Shown here: one piece after another, positions 8,642-17,398 of the stretch
Position numbering within the stretch: position 1 is the first letter of the stretch
Layout of the letters: each line of letters starts with the position of its first letter
NCBI GenBank assembly: GCA_026710825.1
Contig: JAPOQH010000089.1
Span: forward strand, 1 to 64,000
DNA from: Chloroflexota bacterium
GTDB taxonomy: Bacteria > Chloroflexota > Dehalococcoidia > Lucifugimonadales > UBA3495
Length of the DNA: 64,000 bases
Reading direction: 5' to 3'
Made by a program: the position numbers and the translations under genes
The notes under the pieces: generated by a model
Database searches by the model: none
Told to the model about the DNA's origin: nothing
Seen by the model: only the letters and a program-made list of their open reading frames with translations

Positions 8642-8670
8642 TTGACAGGGTGGCGACAGTCCGTTAGATT
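8642..8670 (+). promoter_or_regulatory. Sigma70-like promoter of the prenyl synthase/hopanoid operon
   Basis: The -35 box TTGACA (8642-8647) is a perfect consensus. It is followed after 17 bp by TAGATT (8665-8670), four of six bases of the -10 consensus. The first gene starts at 8757, giving a leader of about 80 nt. All following genes to 22946 are co-directional, with small gaps or overlaps. Confidence 0.6.
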
Positions 8671-8756
8671 TTCGCCGTTGGAACGAATCGCCCCGGTTCT
8701 ATGAATGGCGCGCCGCGCTAACCCCTTCATCTCTATCGCTCGGCAGGCTACCAAAC

Positions 8757-9866
8757 ATGGGCACAACACCAACCGCCTCTGCGGATGTCCAACTCGCGGG
8801 TAACGCCGCCAACGGTGCACCGGCCAGCTCCGGACCGAGTCTCCCATCTATGTTTGATCGGTACCGGCTGTATCTGGAGGACGCCATGGCGGATGCCGTC
8901 CCTCCGCTCGACCAACATCCTATCAACGCCTTGTTGCGTTACCACCTTGGCTGGTCCGACCAGCACGGCGCCCCCTCACCTACTCCCGCCTCCCAGGGGA
9001 AAGCCCTCCGGCCCACCCTCTGCATGTTCGCCTGCGAGGCATTCGACGGCCAGTTGACCGACGCCGCTCCGGCCGCCGCCGCCCTCGAGCTGATCCACAA
9101 CTTCTCCCTGATCCATGACGACATTCAGGATCGTGGCTACGAACGGCGACACCAACCAACGGTTTGGGCCGTGTGGGGCACCTCTCCCGCGCTCGTCGCC
9201 GGAGATTCCATGCAGTCGCTCGGCGACCACACGTCCATCCTCGCCACCGACTCAGTTTCCCCCACGACCGCCATCCGGGTGTCCGGTCTGATCACTGAGA
9301 GTTATCTGGAGATGATCGAAGGCCAATGCCGGGATTTGCAGTTCGAGCAGCGCGAAACCATCAGAACCGACGAATATCTCGACATGATCGCCCTGAAAAC
9401 CGGCGCCCTGATTCGTAGCAGTCTCGTCATCGGTGCGGCTTTGGCTACTGAGGATGCCGGAACCATCGACGGGGTCGCCAGATTCGGACGGGCCATCGGT
9501 CGTCTCTTCCAGATCCGCGACGACTATTTGGGCATCTGGGGCGATGATGCCATCACCGGCAAATCCACCGACAGCGACATCGTCCAGCGCAAGAAAAGCT
9601 ATCCCATCGTATACGCCTTCCAGGAGTCCAGCGGTTCCAACCGCACCGAGTTAACCAGGCTCTACGCCCAGGAAACTCTCGACGAACCCGACGTAGATCG
9701 CGTCTTGGATATTTTGGAAGACATCGGCGCCGCCGTACAGACCGACGCCCTCACCGAATCGACTGCTGAAGAAGCCAGGACGGCTTTGGCCGTTCTGGAA
9801 ATGCCCCAGTGGGCGCAAACAGATGCTGAGAATCTCATAGACTTCATGGCCAACCGGTTGTTCTGA
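8757..9866 (+). CDS. Polyprenyl (farnesyl/geranylgeranyl) diphosphate synthase
   Basis: Condenses IPP with allylic diphosphates to give the C15/C20 precursor. 369 residues, all-alpha isoprenoid synthase fold. The first Asp-rich motif is DDIQD (121-125), preceded by LELIHNFSLIH, and the second is DDYLG (about 257), with the LRPTLC substrate-binding segment (about 84-89). After the second motif comes GKSTDSDIVQRKKSYP, a typical KxxD..xxKKxxP stretch. The N-terminal 30 residues are Ala/Pro/Ser-rich and probably disordered. It is the first gene of the hopanoid operon, so a role in supplying FPP to HpnC/D/E is a reasonable inference. Chain length cannot be assigned with certainty. Confidence 0.88.
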   Translation: MGTTPTASADVQLAGNAANGAPASSGPSLPSMFDRYRLYLEDAMADAVPPLDQHPINALLRYHLGWSDQHGAPSPTPASQGKALRPTLCMFACEAFDGQLTDAAPAAAALELIHNFSLIHDDIQDRGYERRHQPTVWAVWGTSPALVAGDSMQSLGDHTSILATDSVSPTTAIRVSGLITESYLEMIEGQCRDLQFEQRETIRTDEYLDMIALKTGALIRSSLVIGAALATEDAGTIDGVARFGRAIGRLFQIRDDYLGIWGDDAITGKSTDSDIVQRKKSYPIVYAFQESSGSNRTELTRLYAQETLDEPDVDRVLDILEDIGAAVQTDALTESTAEEARTALAVLEMPQWAQTDAENLIDFMANRLF

Positions 9867-9936
9867 CCTGCCGTCGCTACGACCCAAATATGCTCTGACT
9901 CATCGGAACGCGCCCAAGCCACCGGAGACAATATTC

Positions 9937-11028
9937 ATGGTTCAAACCAATACTGATCCACCCAGCGAAATCCAGGCCCCCAATCACCCTCCTGCCAAAC
10001 GCCCCATGGAACTGGGCGTCCGCATGGGATGGTACATCCTCAAAAACCGCTTGCGTGGGCGACGGCGATTCCCCTTGGTGACGATGCTCGAGCCATTGGA
10101 AATGTGCAACCTCGCCTGCGTGGGTTGCGGTCGCATCCGCGAATACCGCGGGGTGCTGGACAAGATGATGCCGGTGTCCGAAGCGTTGGACGCGGTGCAC
10201 CGATCAGGCGCTCCCATCGTTTCCATCGCCGGGGGCGAACCCACGATCCACCCCCACATTGACGAGATCATCAATACCCTCGTTGCTGAAAAGTACTTCG
10301 TCTACTGCTGTACCAACGCCCTTTTGCTGCCCCGCATGTTGGACAAAATCCCGCCCTCAAAGTATTTCTGCTGGGTCATCCACATGGACGGCATGGAAGA
10401 TAAGCACGACGAGTCCGTGGCTCGGCAGGGTGTGTTCAAGCGAGCCATCGAAGGCATACGCATGGCCATCGACCGCGGTTACCGCGTTTGCACCAACACC
10501 ACGGTATTCCGCAACAGCGACGTGGAAGACCTGCGCGAAATGTTCCGCTACGTCAGCGACCTCGGCGTCGAAGGCTCCATGATCTCCCCTGGCTATGACT
10601 TCGAGGACGCGCCGGATCAGGACCTTTTCCTCACTCGCCAGGAATCCCGCAACGTGTTCCGGAACCTGCTCGACCCCACGCGCATGGAGGGAATGCGTTT
10701 CTACAACAATCCCCTCTACCTCAATTTCCTCCGCGGCGACCGGGAATACCAGTGCACCGCTTGGTCTAATCCAACCTACACGGTTATGGGTTGGCGCAAA
10801 CCCTGCTATCCCTTGGCGGATGAACACACCGAGGAACTTGACGACCTCTACCAACCGCGCCTCTGGGAAGAACAGTACGGCGTCGGTCGCGACCCTCGAT
10901 GCAGCAACTGCATGATGCACTGCGGGTTCGAATCCGCAACCATCTTCAACGCGATCGGAAAACCCCGGGAATGGGTGACATTAGTTAAGTCTGGAGCGGC
11001 TCACAAGGGAGGTATCAGCGTGGGCTAG
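9937..11028 (+). CDS. hpnH: Adenosyl-hopene transferase HpnH (radical SAM)
   Basis: Radical SAM enzyme that adds a 5'-deoxyadenosyl group to diploptene, forming adenosylhopane, the first step of C35 hopanoid side-chain synthesis. 363 residues. The cluster motif is CNLACVGCGR (Cys 56, 60, 63), preceded by the family signature PLVTMLEPLEM. A GGEPTIHP motif (SAM contact) follows at about residue 92. The C-terminus has a second Cys-rich patch, CSNCMMHCGFE, also typical of HpnH. A Shine-Dalgarno-like GGAGA precedes the ATG. It is followed at 111 bp by hpnG, the enzyme for the next step. Confidence 0.93.
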   Translation: MVQTNTDPPSEIQAPNHPPAKRPMELGVRMGWYILKNRLRGRRRFPLVTMLEPLEMCNLACVGCGRIREYRGVLDKMMPVSEALDAVHRSGAPIVSIAGGEPTIHPHIDEIINTLVAEKYFVYCCTNALLLPRMLDKIPPSKYFCWVIHMDGMEDKHDESVARQGVFKRAIEGIRMAIDRGYRVCTNTTVFRNSDVEDLREMFRYVSDLGVEGSMISPGYDFEDAPDQDLFLTRQESRNVFRNLLDPTRMEGMRFYNNPLYLNFLRGDREYQCTAWSNPTYTVMGWRKPCYPLADEHTEELDDLYQPRLWEEQYGVGRDPRCSNCMMHCGFESATIFNAIGKPREWVTLVKSGAAHKGGISVG

Positions 11029-11139
11029 TTTGCCCGGTCCCAACCGGGACGACCAAGCACGTAATCGCCTGCCCACCCAGTTCGTCAGCCACACTCTCGC
11101 CACCGAGCTCGTCTACGAGGTATCGTCCATCGATTCAGC

Positions 11140-11847
11140 GTGATGTTAGCGATAGTTGCCCCCATGGCCATCGAACTAGCCGCCATCCAGCGGTCAGTAC
11201 CCGACGCCCCCGCTCGGGAAGTTGCGTTCGGCGTAATCGGGATCGGAAAAGAGCCGTCGGAACGTTATATCTCCGGAATATTCGATCGCCCACCCGATGC
11301 CATGATCCTGGTTGGATTCTGCGGAGGCGCTGATCCCACCCTCGCGCCGGGAGACCTGCACATCGCACGGTCATTTCTGAACCCCGATTCGTCGGATGCT
11401 ATCGACGCAGACCCCATGCTAAATGCTCGATTGTCATGCGCCGGCAGGAGCGCGGGAGGCCGCGTCGTCGCGGGAACCTCGACCACTGTCAACACCGTCG
11501 CCGGCCGTGACGCAAAAATGCGCCTGCATGAAACCACGGGGTCTGCATCGGTCAACATGGAAGATTACTGGGTTGCCCGCGCCGCCCGTTCCGTTAACGT
11601 GCCGTTCGCGTCGGTCCGCGCCGTGTTGGACCGCGCCAACGCCGAGATCCCCCGCTACCTGTCGGCCAATCCAATCGGCCCCGCTCGCATATTGACGAGT
11701 CTGCTGATCCACCCGGGTCGACTGCCCGGTCTGATACGCTTGGCACGACTGGTACGTACCGCGAGCAACAGCCTCTCCCGATGCGTGATCGCCGCCATTG
11801 AAACCCTGTCGTTGGAACTCCCCGCGCTGCCGGTGGTGCCGAAATGA
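11140..11847 (+). CDS. hpnG: Hopanoid-associated phosphorylase/nucleosidase HpnG
   Basis: Removes adenine from adenosylhopane to give ribosylhopane (or its phosphorylated form). 235 residues of nucleoside phosphorylase fold. Visible features: GFCGGADP (about residue 53), LAPGDL, and NMEDYWVARAA in the position of the purine-binding VDMES-type Glu. GTG 11140 is followed immediately by ATG 11143; the ATG is equally likely as the start. The stop overlaps the hpnA start by four bases (ATGA), indicating translational coupling. Confidence 0.85.
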   Translation: MMLAIVAPMAIELAAIQRSVPDAPAREVAFGVIGIGKEPSERYISGIFDRPPDAMILVGFCGGADPTLAPGDLHIARSFLNPDSSDAIDADPMLNARLSCAGRSAGGRVVAGTSTTVNTVAGRDAKMRLHETTGSASVNMEDYWVARAARSVNVPFASVRAVLDRANAEIPRYLSANPIGPARILTSLLIHPGRLPGLIRLARLVRTASNSLSRCVIAAIETLSLELPALPVVPK

Positions 11848-12863
11848 CCACTCTCGTGACCGGCGCTACCGGATTCGTCGGCGGCAACCTGGCTCGCGCC
11901 CTCGTTGAACGCGACGAGGAGGTCCGGGTGCTGGTCAGGCAAACCTCCAACGATTTGGCCATCCGGGATATCAAGACCACGCGGATGATCGGCGATTTGC
12001 TCGCCCCTGAATCTCTCCGCGAAGCTGTCGACGGCTGCGACACGGTGTACCACTGCGCCGCCAACTACTCGTTCTGGTCGCGCCAGCGGGATGACATCTA
12101 TCAGACCAACGTCCGCGGCACCCAGAACCTCCTGCGAGCCGCACGTTCCGCCGGCGTGCGGAGGGTGGTATTCACCAGTTCGGTCTCCACCATCGGCCTG
12201 CCGTATTCCAACAGCCCAGACCCCGACGGGCCTTTGGGTAGCGAGGAAATGCCGCCCCAGCCTTCGCACCTCGTCGGCAGCTACAAGCAGTCCAAATACC
12301 AGGCGGAACAACTTGCAGTCGCCGAGAGCGACGAGAATTTTCACGTCGTGGTGGTGAACCCATGTGCCCCGGTCGGCGCATGGGACGTCAAACCGACCCC
12401 CACCGGGCGCATCCCACTAGATTTCGCTCGGGGGCGTATTCCCGGCTACCTCTCCACAGGCATGAACCTGATCGACGTTGCCGACGTTGCCCAGGGCCAC
12501 ATCCTGGCGATGGAACACGGCAAACCCGGGGAGCGATATATTCTAGGCAACCGCAACCTGACTCTCCTGCAGGTCTTCAACATTCTGTCCGAGATTACCG
12601 GCCGGCGTCCGCCCCGGATCCGCTTTCCACACTGGCTGGTCATGGCCGTCGCCTACTGTGACCAATGGTTAGAGAGCGATCTGATGCGCCGCGAACCCTC
12701 CATTCCCGTTGAGGGCATCAAAATAACTCGCCATCCCATGTACGTCAGTTCAACCAAAGCAATCGATGAATTGGGCCTCCCTCAAACACCCGTTGAAACC
12801 GCCCTGGAAAAATCCATACGCTGGTTCTCAGACTATGGTTACCTCCCCAACCGGCCTTCCTGA
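11844..12863 (+). CDS. hpnA: Hopanoid-associated sugar epimerase HpnA (extended SDR)
   Basis: NAD(P)-dependent extended SDR of 339 residues, typically found in hopanoid clusters and thought to act on the sugar-derived side chain. The nucleotide-binding motif GATGFVGG is at residues 7-14, the catalytic Ser region is FTSSVSTIG, and the YxxxK pair is in GSYKQSKYQAE. The reading frame overlaps the end of hpnG by 4 bp, and its own end overlaps the presumed start of the cyclase by about 29 bp. The exact substrate of HpnA is not established. Confidence 0.88.
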   Translation: MTTLVTGATGFVGGNLARALVERDEEVRVLVRQTSNDLAIRDIKTTRMIGDLLAPESLREAVDGCDTVYHCAANYSFWSRQRDDIYQTNVRGTQNLLRAARSAGVRRVVFTSSVSTIGLPYSNSPDPDGPLGSEEMPPQPSHLVGSYKQSKYQAEQLAVAESDENFHVVVVNPCAPVGAWDVKPTPTGRIPLDFARGRIPGYLSTGMNLIDVADVAQGHILAMEHGKPGERYILGNRNLTLLQVFNILSEITGRRPPRIRFPHWLVMAVAYCDQWLESDLMRREPSIPVEGIKITRHPMYVSSTKAIDELGLPQTPVETALEKSIRWFSDYGYLPNRPS

Positions 12864-14985
12864 AACTGCCGGCTACACCAACCGTACGATGATGCTGCAT
12901 CAAATACAAACCCGTTTCCTGAACGGATCAAGAGCGACTGCGCCTCCCGTCGGAGATGTGGACGCCGCGATTTCAAGGCTCCATGACTATTTTCGGGACA
13001 TACAGGACGAGTCAGGCTACTGGTGGGGCGAACTGGAATCCAACAACACCATGGAGGCGGAGTACGTCATGCTCTGCCGCTTCCTGGGACGCCATATTCC
13101 GGAACGGGAAAAGCACATCGTCAATTACTTGCTCAGCAAGCAGCACGATGATGGTTCCTGGGCAATTTACTACGGCGCTCCCGGCGACCTGTCCACCTCG
13201 GTAGAATGTTACTTCGCGCTGAAACTCTGCGGCGTCGACCCCGAATCGGACCCGATGACCCGCGCCCGCGAGTTTATCCTGGAGCGCGGAGGCATTCCCC
13301 GGGCCCGTATGTTCACCAGGATCTGGTTGGCACTGTTTGGTCAGTGGAAATGGGAAGGCACTCCTCGCCTGCCCACCGAAATGATCCTCCTGCCCCACTG
13401 GGCGCCGTTCAGTATCTACCGTTTCGCCAGCTGGGCTCGCGGTTGTATCGTCCCGTTGTCGATCGTCCTTTCACGCCATCCAATCAGGGAGATTCCTCCA
13501 GAGCACACTATCTACGAGCTGCTGCCCGATGGTAAGGACGGGACAGACTACTCGCTGCCTAAACCTCCCGGGTTCAACCTGCCGCGCCTGGTCCATCTTG
13601 TCGAACAGACCATCGGCACCCTCTACCATCGCCTACGGTTCAATCCATTCGGCAAAGCCGCCGAGAAGAAGGCCATTCGATGGATCCTGGAGCATCAGGA
13701 AGCCGACGGCAGTTGGGGCGGGATCCAACCGCCATGGGTATACAGCTTGATCGCCCTGAGCGTGTGTGGATTCGACAACGAACATCCCGCCATGGCCAGG
13801 GGATTCGAAGGCCTGGAAGGATTCGGTATCCAGAAAGGCGATAAATGGACCGTCCAGGGTTGCATATCCCCGGTGTGGGACACCTGCCTCATTGTTCAGG
13901 CGCTCGCGGAAAGCGGTTTGCCGTCAAACGACCCGATGCTCGTGGAAGCAACCCGTTGGCTGGTGGATAAGCAAATCCTGGTGGGTGGTGATTGGCAGGT
14001 GCAGGCGCCCCAGGTACAGCCAGGCGGTTGGGCCTTCGAGTTCCACAACAACTATTACCCTGACATCGACGACACCGCTGAGGTGGTGCTTGCGTTGCGA
14101 CTGGGACGTCTGCCCGATGAAGAGGATCACCTCCGGCGCCAGTCCCTCGAACGCGCCACCGGATGGGTTGGCGGCATGCAGAACCGGGACGGCGGTTGGG
14201 CGTCCTTCGACAAAAACAATAACCACGGTTACGTGACCGCTCTGACGTTCAGCGATTTCGGCGAAGTTCTGGATCCTTCCAGCGCCGACGTTACTGCACA
14301 CGTGCTTGAGATGTACGGCAAACTCGGATGCGGGATGGATTCGGCCTCAATACAGGCCGCGTATCGCTATCTGCGGTCAGAGCAGGAGGATGACGGTAGT
14401 TGGTTCGGTCGTTGGGGGGTGAACTACGTCTATGGCCTCGGAGCCGTCCTGCCTGCTCTTGAATCGATCGGCGAGAACATGCGCCAACCGTACGTTCGTC
14501 GCGCTGTACAATGGATGGTCGAGCACCAGAATTCAGACGGCGGTTGGGGTGAGTCGTGCGCATCTTACGTTGATCCTGACCAACATGGCGTCGGTCCCAG
14601 CACCGCATCCCAGACCGCATGGGCTATCATGGCAATGATAGCGGCTGGCGAGGTCGACCATCCTGCAACTTGCCGCGGAGTTCAGTATCTATTGCAAACG
14701 CAGAGACCCGACGGCCAGTGGGATGAGCCTTATTTCACCGGCACCGGTTTCCCCGGATACATGAGAGGAGAACGTGTCCAGCGTATCCCGGGTCCGGGCG
14801 AACGCGGTTTCCAGGGAAAGGAATTGTCCGCCGGATTTATGATAAATTACCATCTGTACCGGAACACTTGGCCGTTGCTTGCCCTCGGTCGTTATCGGAA
14901 TCGCTTATACTCCCAATCGCCACAACATCCATCTCGACAAAACGGGCATTCTCCAGCCCGAAAATCCAAATCTCCTGCCAACTGA
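12835..14985 (+). CDS. shc: Squalene-hopene cyclase
   Basis: Cyclises squalene to hopene/hopanol at the membrane, the committed step of hopanoid synthesis. About 716 residues from ATG 12835; ATG 12889 is an alternative start. An upstream in-frame ATG at 12766 would lie deep in hpnA and is unlikely. The catalytic Asp motif is DIDDTAE (about residue 410). Several QW repeats are seen (e.g. QESDG/QEADGSWGG, QNRDGGWASF, QNSDGGWGES, QRPDGQW). The C-terminal FPGYMRG-like and FMINYHLYRNTWPLLALG region is conserved in the family. The C-terminal 30 residues after LALGRYRN are Ser/Pro/Arg-rich and probably an extension. Confidence 0.95.
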   Translation: MVTSPTGLPETAGYTNRTMMLHQIQTRFLNGSRATAPPVGDVDAAISRLHDYFRDIQDESGYWWGELESNNTMEAEYVMLCRFLGRHIPEREKHIVNYLLSKQHDDGSWAIYYGAPGDLSTSVECYFALKLCGVDPESDPMTRAREFILERGGIPRARMFTRIWLALFGQWKWEGTPRLPTEMILLPHWAPFSIYRFASWARGCIVPLSIVLSRHPIREIPPEHTIYELLPDGKDGTDYSLPKPPGFNLPRLVHLVEQTIGTLYHRLRFNPFGKAAEKKAIRWILEHQEADGSWGGIQPPWVYSLIALSVCGFDNEHPAMARGFEGLEGFGIQKGDKWTVQGCISPVWDTCLIVQALAESGLPSNDPMLVEATRWLVDKQILVGGDWQVQAPQVQPGGWAFEFHNNYYPDIDDTAEVVLALRLGRLPDEEDHLRRQSLERATGWVGGMQNRDGGWASFDKNNNHGYVTALTFSDFGEVLDPSSADVTAHVLEMYGKLGCGMDSASIQAAYRYLRSEQEDDGSWFGRWGVNYVYGLGAVLPALESIGENMRQPYVRRAVQWMVEHQNSDGGWGESCASYVDPDQHGVGPSTASQTAWAIMAMIAAGEVDHPATCRGVQYLLQTQRPDGQWDEPYFTGTGFPGYMRGERVQRIPGPGERGFQGKELSAGFMINYHLYRNTWPLLALGRYRNRLYSQSPQHPSRQNGHSPARKSKSPAN

Positions 14986-15027
14986 CCACATCACATAGCA
15001 CCGACCCGGATTCCAAATGAGTCGACC

Positions 15028-15471
15028 ATGAAAGTCAAAAACTTTTCCCTGAAAGTCGATACCAAAGATGCGCCCCAACTGATCGATATCACCGATTGGG
15101 TCAAAGGTTGCGTTGCTGACTCTCATATCAGGAATGGGCTCGTCCTGGTGTACTCCAAGCACACCACGGCCGCGGTCAAAATAAATGAAAACGAACCGCT
15201 GCTGATCGAGGATATGGCTGAGTTCCTTGAGCGCATAGCACCCAGAGACGCTTACTATCGGCATAACGATTTTTCAATTCGGACCGTGAACATGACTGAG
15301 GATGAGTCCCCAAACGGTCATGCCCATCTGCAGCACTTGATGTTGGGTTGTAGCGAAACCATTCCTTTGGTTGATGGCACGATCCCCTTTGGGCAATGGC
15401 AAAGCATCTTCTTCATTGAACTCGACCACCCGCGACCGCGGGAGGTGATGGTTCAAATCATGGGTGAATAG
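15028..15471 (+). CDS. YjbQ family protein (UPF0047)
   Basis: 147 residues matching the small YjbQ/UPF0047 family. It shows the conserved VYSKHTTAAVKINENEP segment (residues 41-58), HNDFSIRT, NGHAHLQHLMLG and GQWQSIFFIELDHPR. Conserved His residues form a probable metal or phosphate site. Some members have thiamine-phosphate synthase-like activity in vitro, but the physiological role is unsettled. It is embedded between the cyclase (42 bp) and hpnC (24 bp) in the hopanoid operon, an unusual place for it. Whether it serves hopanoid synthesis is unknown. Confidence 0.9.
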   Translation: MKVKNFSLKVDTKDAPQLIDITDWVKGCVADSHIRNGLVLVYSKHTTAAVKINENEPLLIEDMAEFLERIAPRDAYYRHNDFSIRTVNMTEDESPNGHAHLQHLMLGCSETIPLVDGTIPFGQWQSIFFIELDHPRPREVMVQIMGE

Positions 15472-15495
15472 GCCTCCCACGCTACCCGGTCCACC

Positions 15496-16491
15496 ATGCC
15501 CACCACCACCGACACCGGGGGCCCAGATCCGCTGTCCACGATGATCCGGACCGCTCCAACGATTGGGTTGGACGACGCCTACCAGTTCTGCGCCCAGTCG
15601 GCGCGGAGCCACTACGAAAACTTCAACGTGGGTGGATGGATCACGCCCCGCGACAAGTTGCCTCACGTGCACGCCATCTACGCTTGGTGTCGGATGGTCG
15701 ACGACCTCGGCGACGAAGTCAATCCTGAACAAGAGCCAACGCAACCCGCATCCGACGGCCGAATTGATTCCACGGTGTCCCAGCATCGACTGGACCGCTT
15801 GGATTGGTGGGAGTCCGAGTTGGACCTCGTCTACTCCGGCCAGCCAACACATCCGGTAAACGTGGCAATACAGCATACGGTTGCCCGATTCGAAATACCG
15901 AAAGAACCATTCCGCCGCCTGATTCACGCCAACCGACTCGACCAGGGAGCGGGGAGATTTGCGACCCTGAACGACGTCCTGGACTATTGCACTTATTCTG
16001 CTAATCCGGTGGGCCACTTGTACCTGTACTTGTTCGGCTATTCTGATCCCGAACGGCAGGGCCTCGCCGACAATACTTGCACCGCCCTGCAGTTGACCAA
16101 TTTCTGGCAGGACGTCTCCCGGGACTATCACGAACGCGGCCGCATGTATCTGCCCCAGCAGGACATGGCGCGGTTCGGCGCGACCGAGTCAGACATCGCA
16201 TCCGGACACGCCAGCAACGAATTCCGGGCGTTGCTGTCTCATGAGTGCGAGTATGCCAGGCAACTCTTCCGGGATGGGGCCCCGCTGGTGCATTCGTTGG
16301 AGCCAGCCGCGCGCTTGCCAGTCGCATTGTTCACCCGCGGAGGTGTAGCCGTATTGGACGCGATTCGCAACCAATCCTACGATGTGTTGACTGCTCGACC
16401 CTCCCTGTCCAAAAGCAAAAAAGCCCGGTTGTTGGCCTCCGCCCTGTTGCGCAGCAAAATGGGCCTGGGCTACGGCCTGCCATCCAATTGA
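15496..16491 (+). CDS. hpnC: Hydroxysqualene synthase HpnC
   Basis: Converts presqualene diphosphate to hydroxysqualene in the HpnC/D/E route. 331 residues of squalene/phytoene synthase fold. The Asp-rich motifs are MVDDLGDE (about residues 73-80) and FWQDVSRDYHERGR (about 201). The N-terminal segment HYENFNVGGW is typical of HpnC and separates it from HpnD. HpnD follows 10 bp downstream. The two similar proteins make a paralogous pair, each with intact catalytic motifs. Confidence 0.9.
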   Translation: MPTTTDTGGPDPLSTMIRTAPTIGLDDAYQFCAQSARSHYENFNVGGWITPRDKLPHVHAIYAWCRMVDDLGDEVNPEQEPTQPASDGRIDSTVSQHRLDRLDWWESELDLVYSGQPTHPVNVAIQHTVARFEIPKEPFRRLIHANRLDQGAGRFATLNDVLDYCTYSANPVGHLYLYLFGYSDPERQGLADNTCTALQLTNFWQDVSRDYHERGRMYLPQQDMARFGATESDIASGHASNEFRALLSHECEYARQLFRDGAPLVHSLEPAARLPVALFTRGGVAVLDAIRNQSYDVLTARPSLSKSKKARLLASALLRSKMGLGYGLPSN

Positions 16492-16501
16492 CGGAGACCC
16501 T

Positions 16502-17398
16502 ATGGCCACGCACGGGTCTGCCACTCCGCCGGCTTCGCCCGCCACTTTGGCCGAGGCATACGCAGAGTGTCGCCGTATCACGCGGCGCGAAGCCAAGAAC
16601 TTTTACTTCGCATTCCTGACGCTGCCAGCCCAGCAACGACAGGCCATTTATGTTGCTTACACGTTCTGTCGCTATTGCGACGACTCAGTCGATGCGGAAG
16701 GCACCCCGGAGGAAAAACTGGCCCGCATATCGCGTTTGCGCCACATGCTGAGCGAGACCTACGATGGCCGCGCTGCTGAACCCCTGTTCGTCGGACTGGC
16801 GGACGTCGCCGCGAAGTACCGGATCCCTCAGCAATATTTTCAGGAGGTGTTGAACGGCGTCGAATCGGATCTTGTGAAGACACGCTATGCCGATTTTGAG
16901 GAATTGCGCCAATACTGCTACCAGGTCGCCTCAGTGGTGGGTCTCATTTGCATTCACATTTTCGGCTACAGAGGAGAAGAAGTGGCCCGCCAACACGCCA
17001 TCGACCTGGGCTTGGCGATGCAGTTGACCAACATCTGCCGAGACGTCCGCGAGGATTGGGATTTCGGCCGAGTGTATCTGCCACAGGACGAGATGCAGCG
17101 TTTTGGAGTGACGGAGCAGGATCTTGCCTCAGGCACGGTGACCGACTCTTTCGCTCAGTTGATCCAGTTCCAGATCGACCGGGCTCGCGAATATTTCGTC
17201 AGCGGGCGTGGGTTGTTGTCATACCTCCCCAAACGTTCCCGCGCATGCCCGGCCGCGTTGGGGTTCATCTACAGTGGCTTATTGGACCGCATCGAGCGCG
17301 CCGGATACAACGTGTTTGACGACCGCATCACGGTCAGTAAAGGCGCAAAACTGGCGTTAATGACCAAGGCCTGGCTCATCGGTCCATGGCTGAAGTAA
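16502..17398 (+). CDS. hpnD: Presqualene diphosphate synthase HpnD
   Basis: Condenses two farnesyl diphosphates to presqualene diphosphate. 298 residues of squalene/phytoene synthase fold. It has an RREAKNFYFAFLTLP start signature, first Asp motif YCDDSVDAE (about residues 59-67) and second motif NICRDVREDWDFGR (about 177-190). The stop lies inside the start of hpnE (13-bp overlap). It is the usual partner of HpnC and HpnE. Confidence 0.92.
   Translation: MATHGSATPPASPATLAEAYAECRRITRREAKNFYFAFLTLPAQQRQAIYVAYTFCRYCDDSVDAEGTPEEKLARISRLRHMLSETYDGRAAEPLFVGLADVAAKYRIPQQYFQEVLNGVESDLVKTRYADFEELRQYCYQVASVVGLICIHIFGYRGEEVARQHAIDLGLAMQLTNICRDVREDWDFGRVYLPQDEMQRFGVTEQDLASGTVTDSFAQLIQFQIDRAREYFVSGRGLLSYLPKRSRACPAALGFIYSGLLDRIERAGYNVFDDRITVSKGAKLALMTKAWLIGPWLK

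Larger units (their letters stand above)
8394..8756. other. Intergenic region carrying hopanoid operon control signals
   Basis: These 363 bp contain no supported gene. The second half is AT-richer than its surroundings. It holds a 16-bp perfect palindrome and a good -35/-10 pair, listed separately. The first half is C-rich leftover sequence in which I see nothing. Confidence 0.6.

Noticed and set aside
10921..10940. T-arm-like sequence (GCGGGTTCGAATCCGC) suggesting a tRNA or attachment site
   Set aside because: It lies in the conserved coding end of hpnH (MHCGFESA) and no acceptor or anticodon stem is found around it.
12766..12834. Earlier start of the squalene-hopene cyclase at 12766
   Set aside because: It would overlap hpnA by nearly 100 bp and the extra residues do not match the family.
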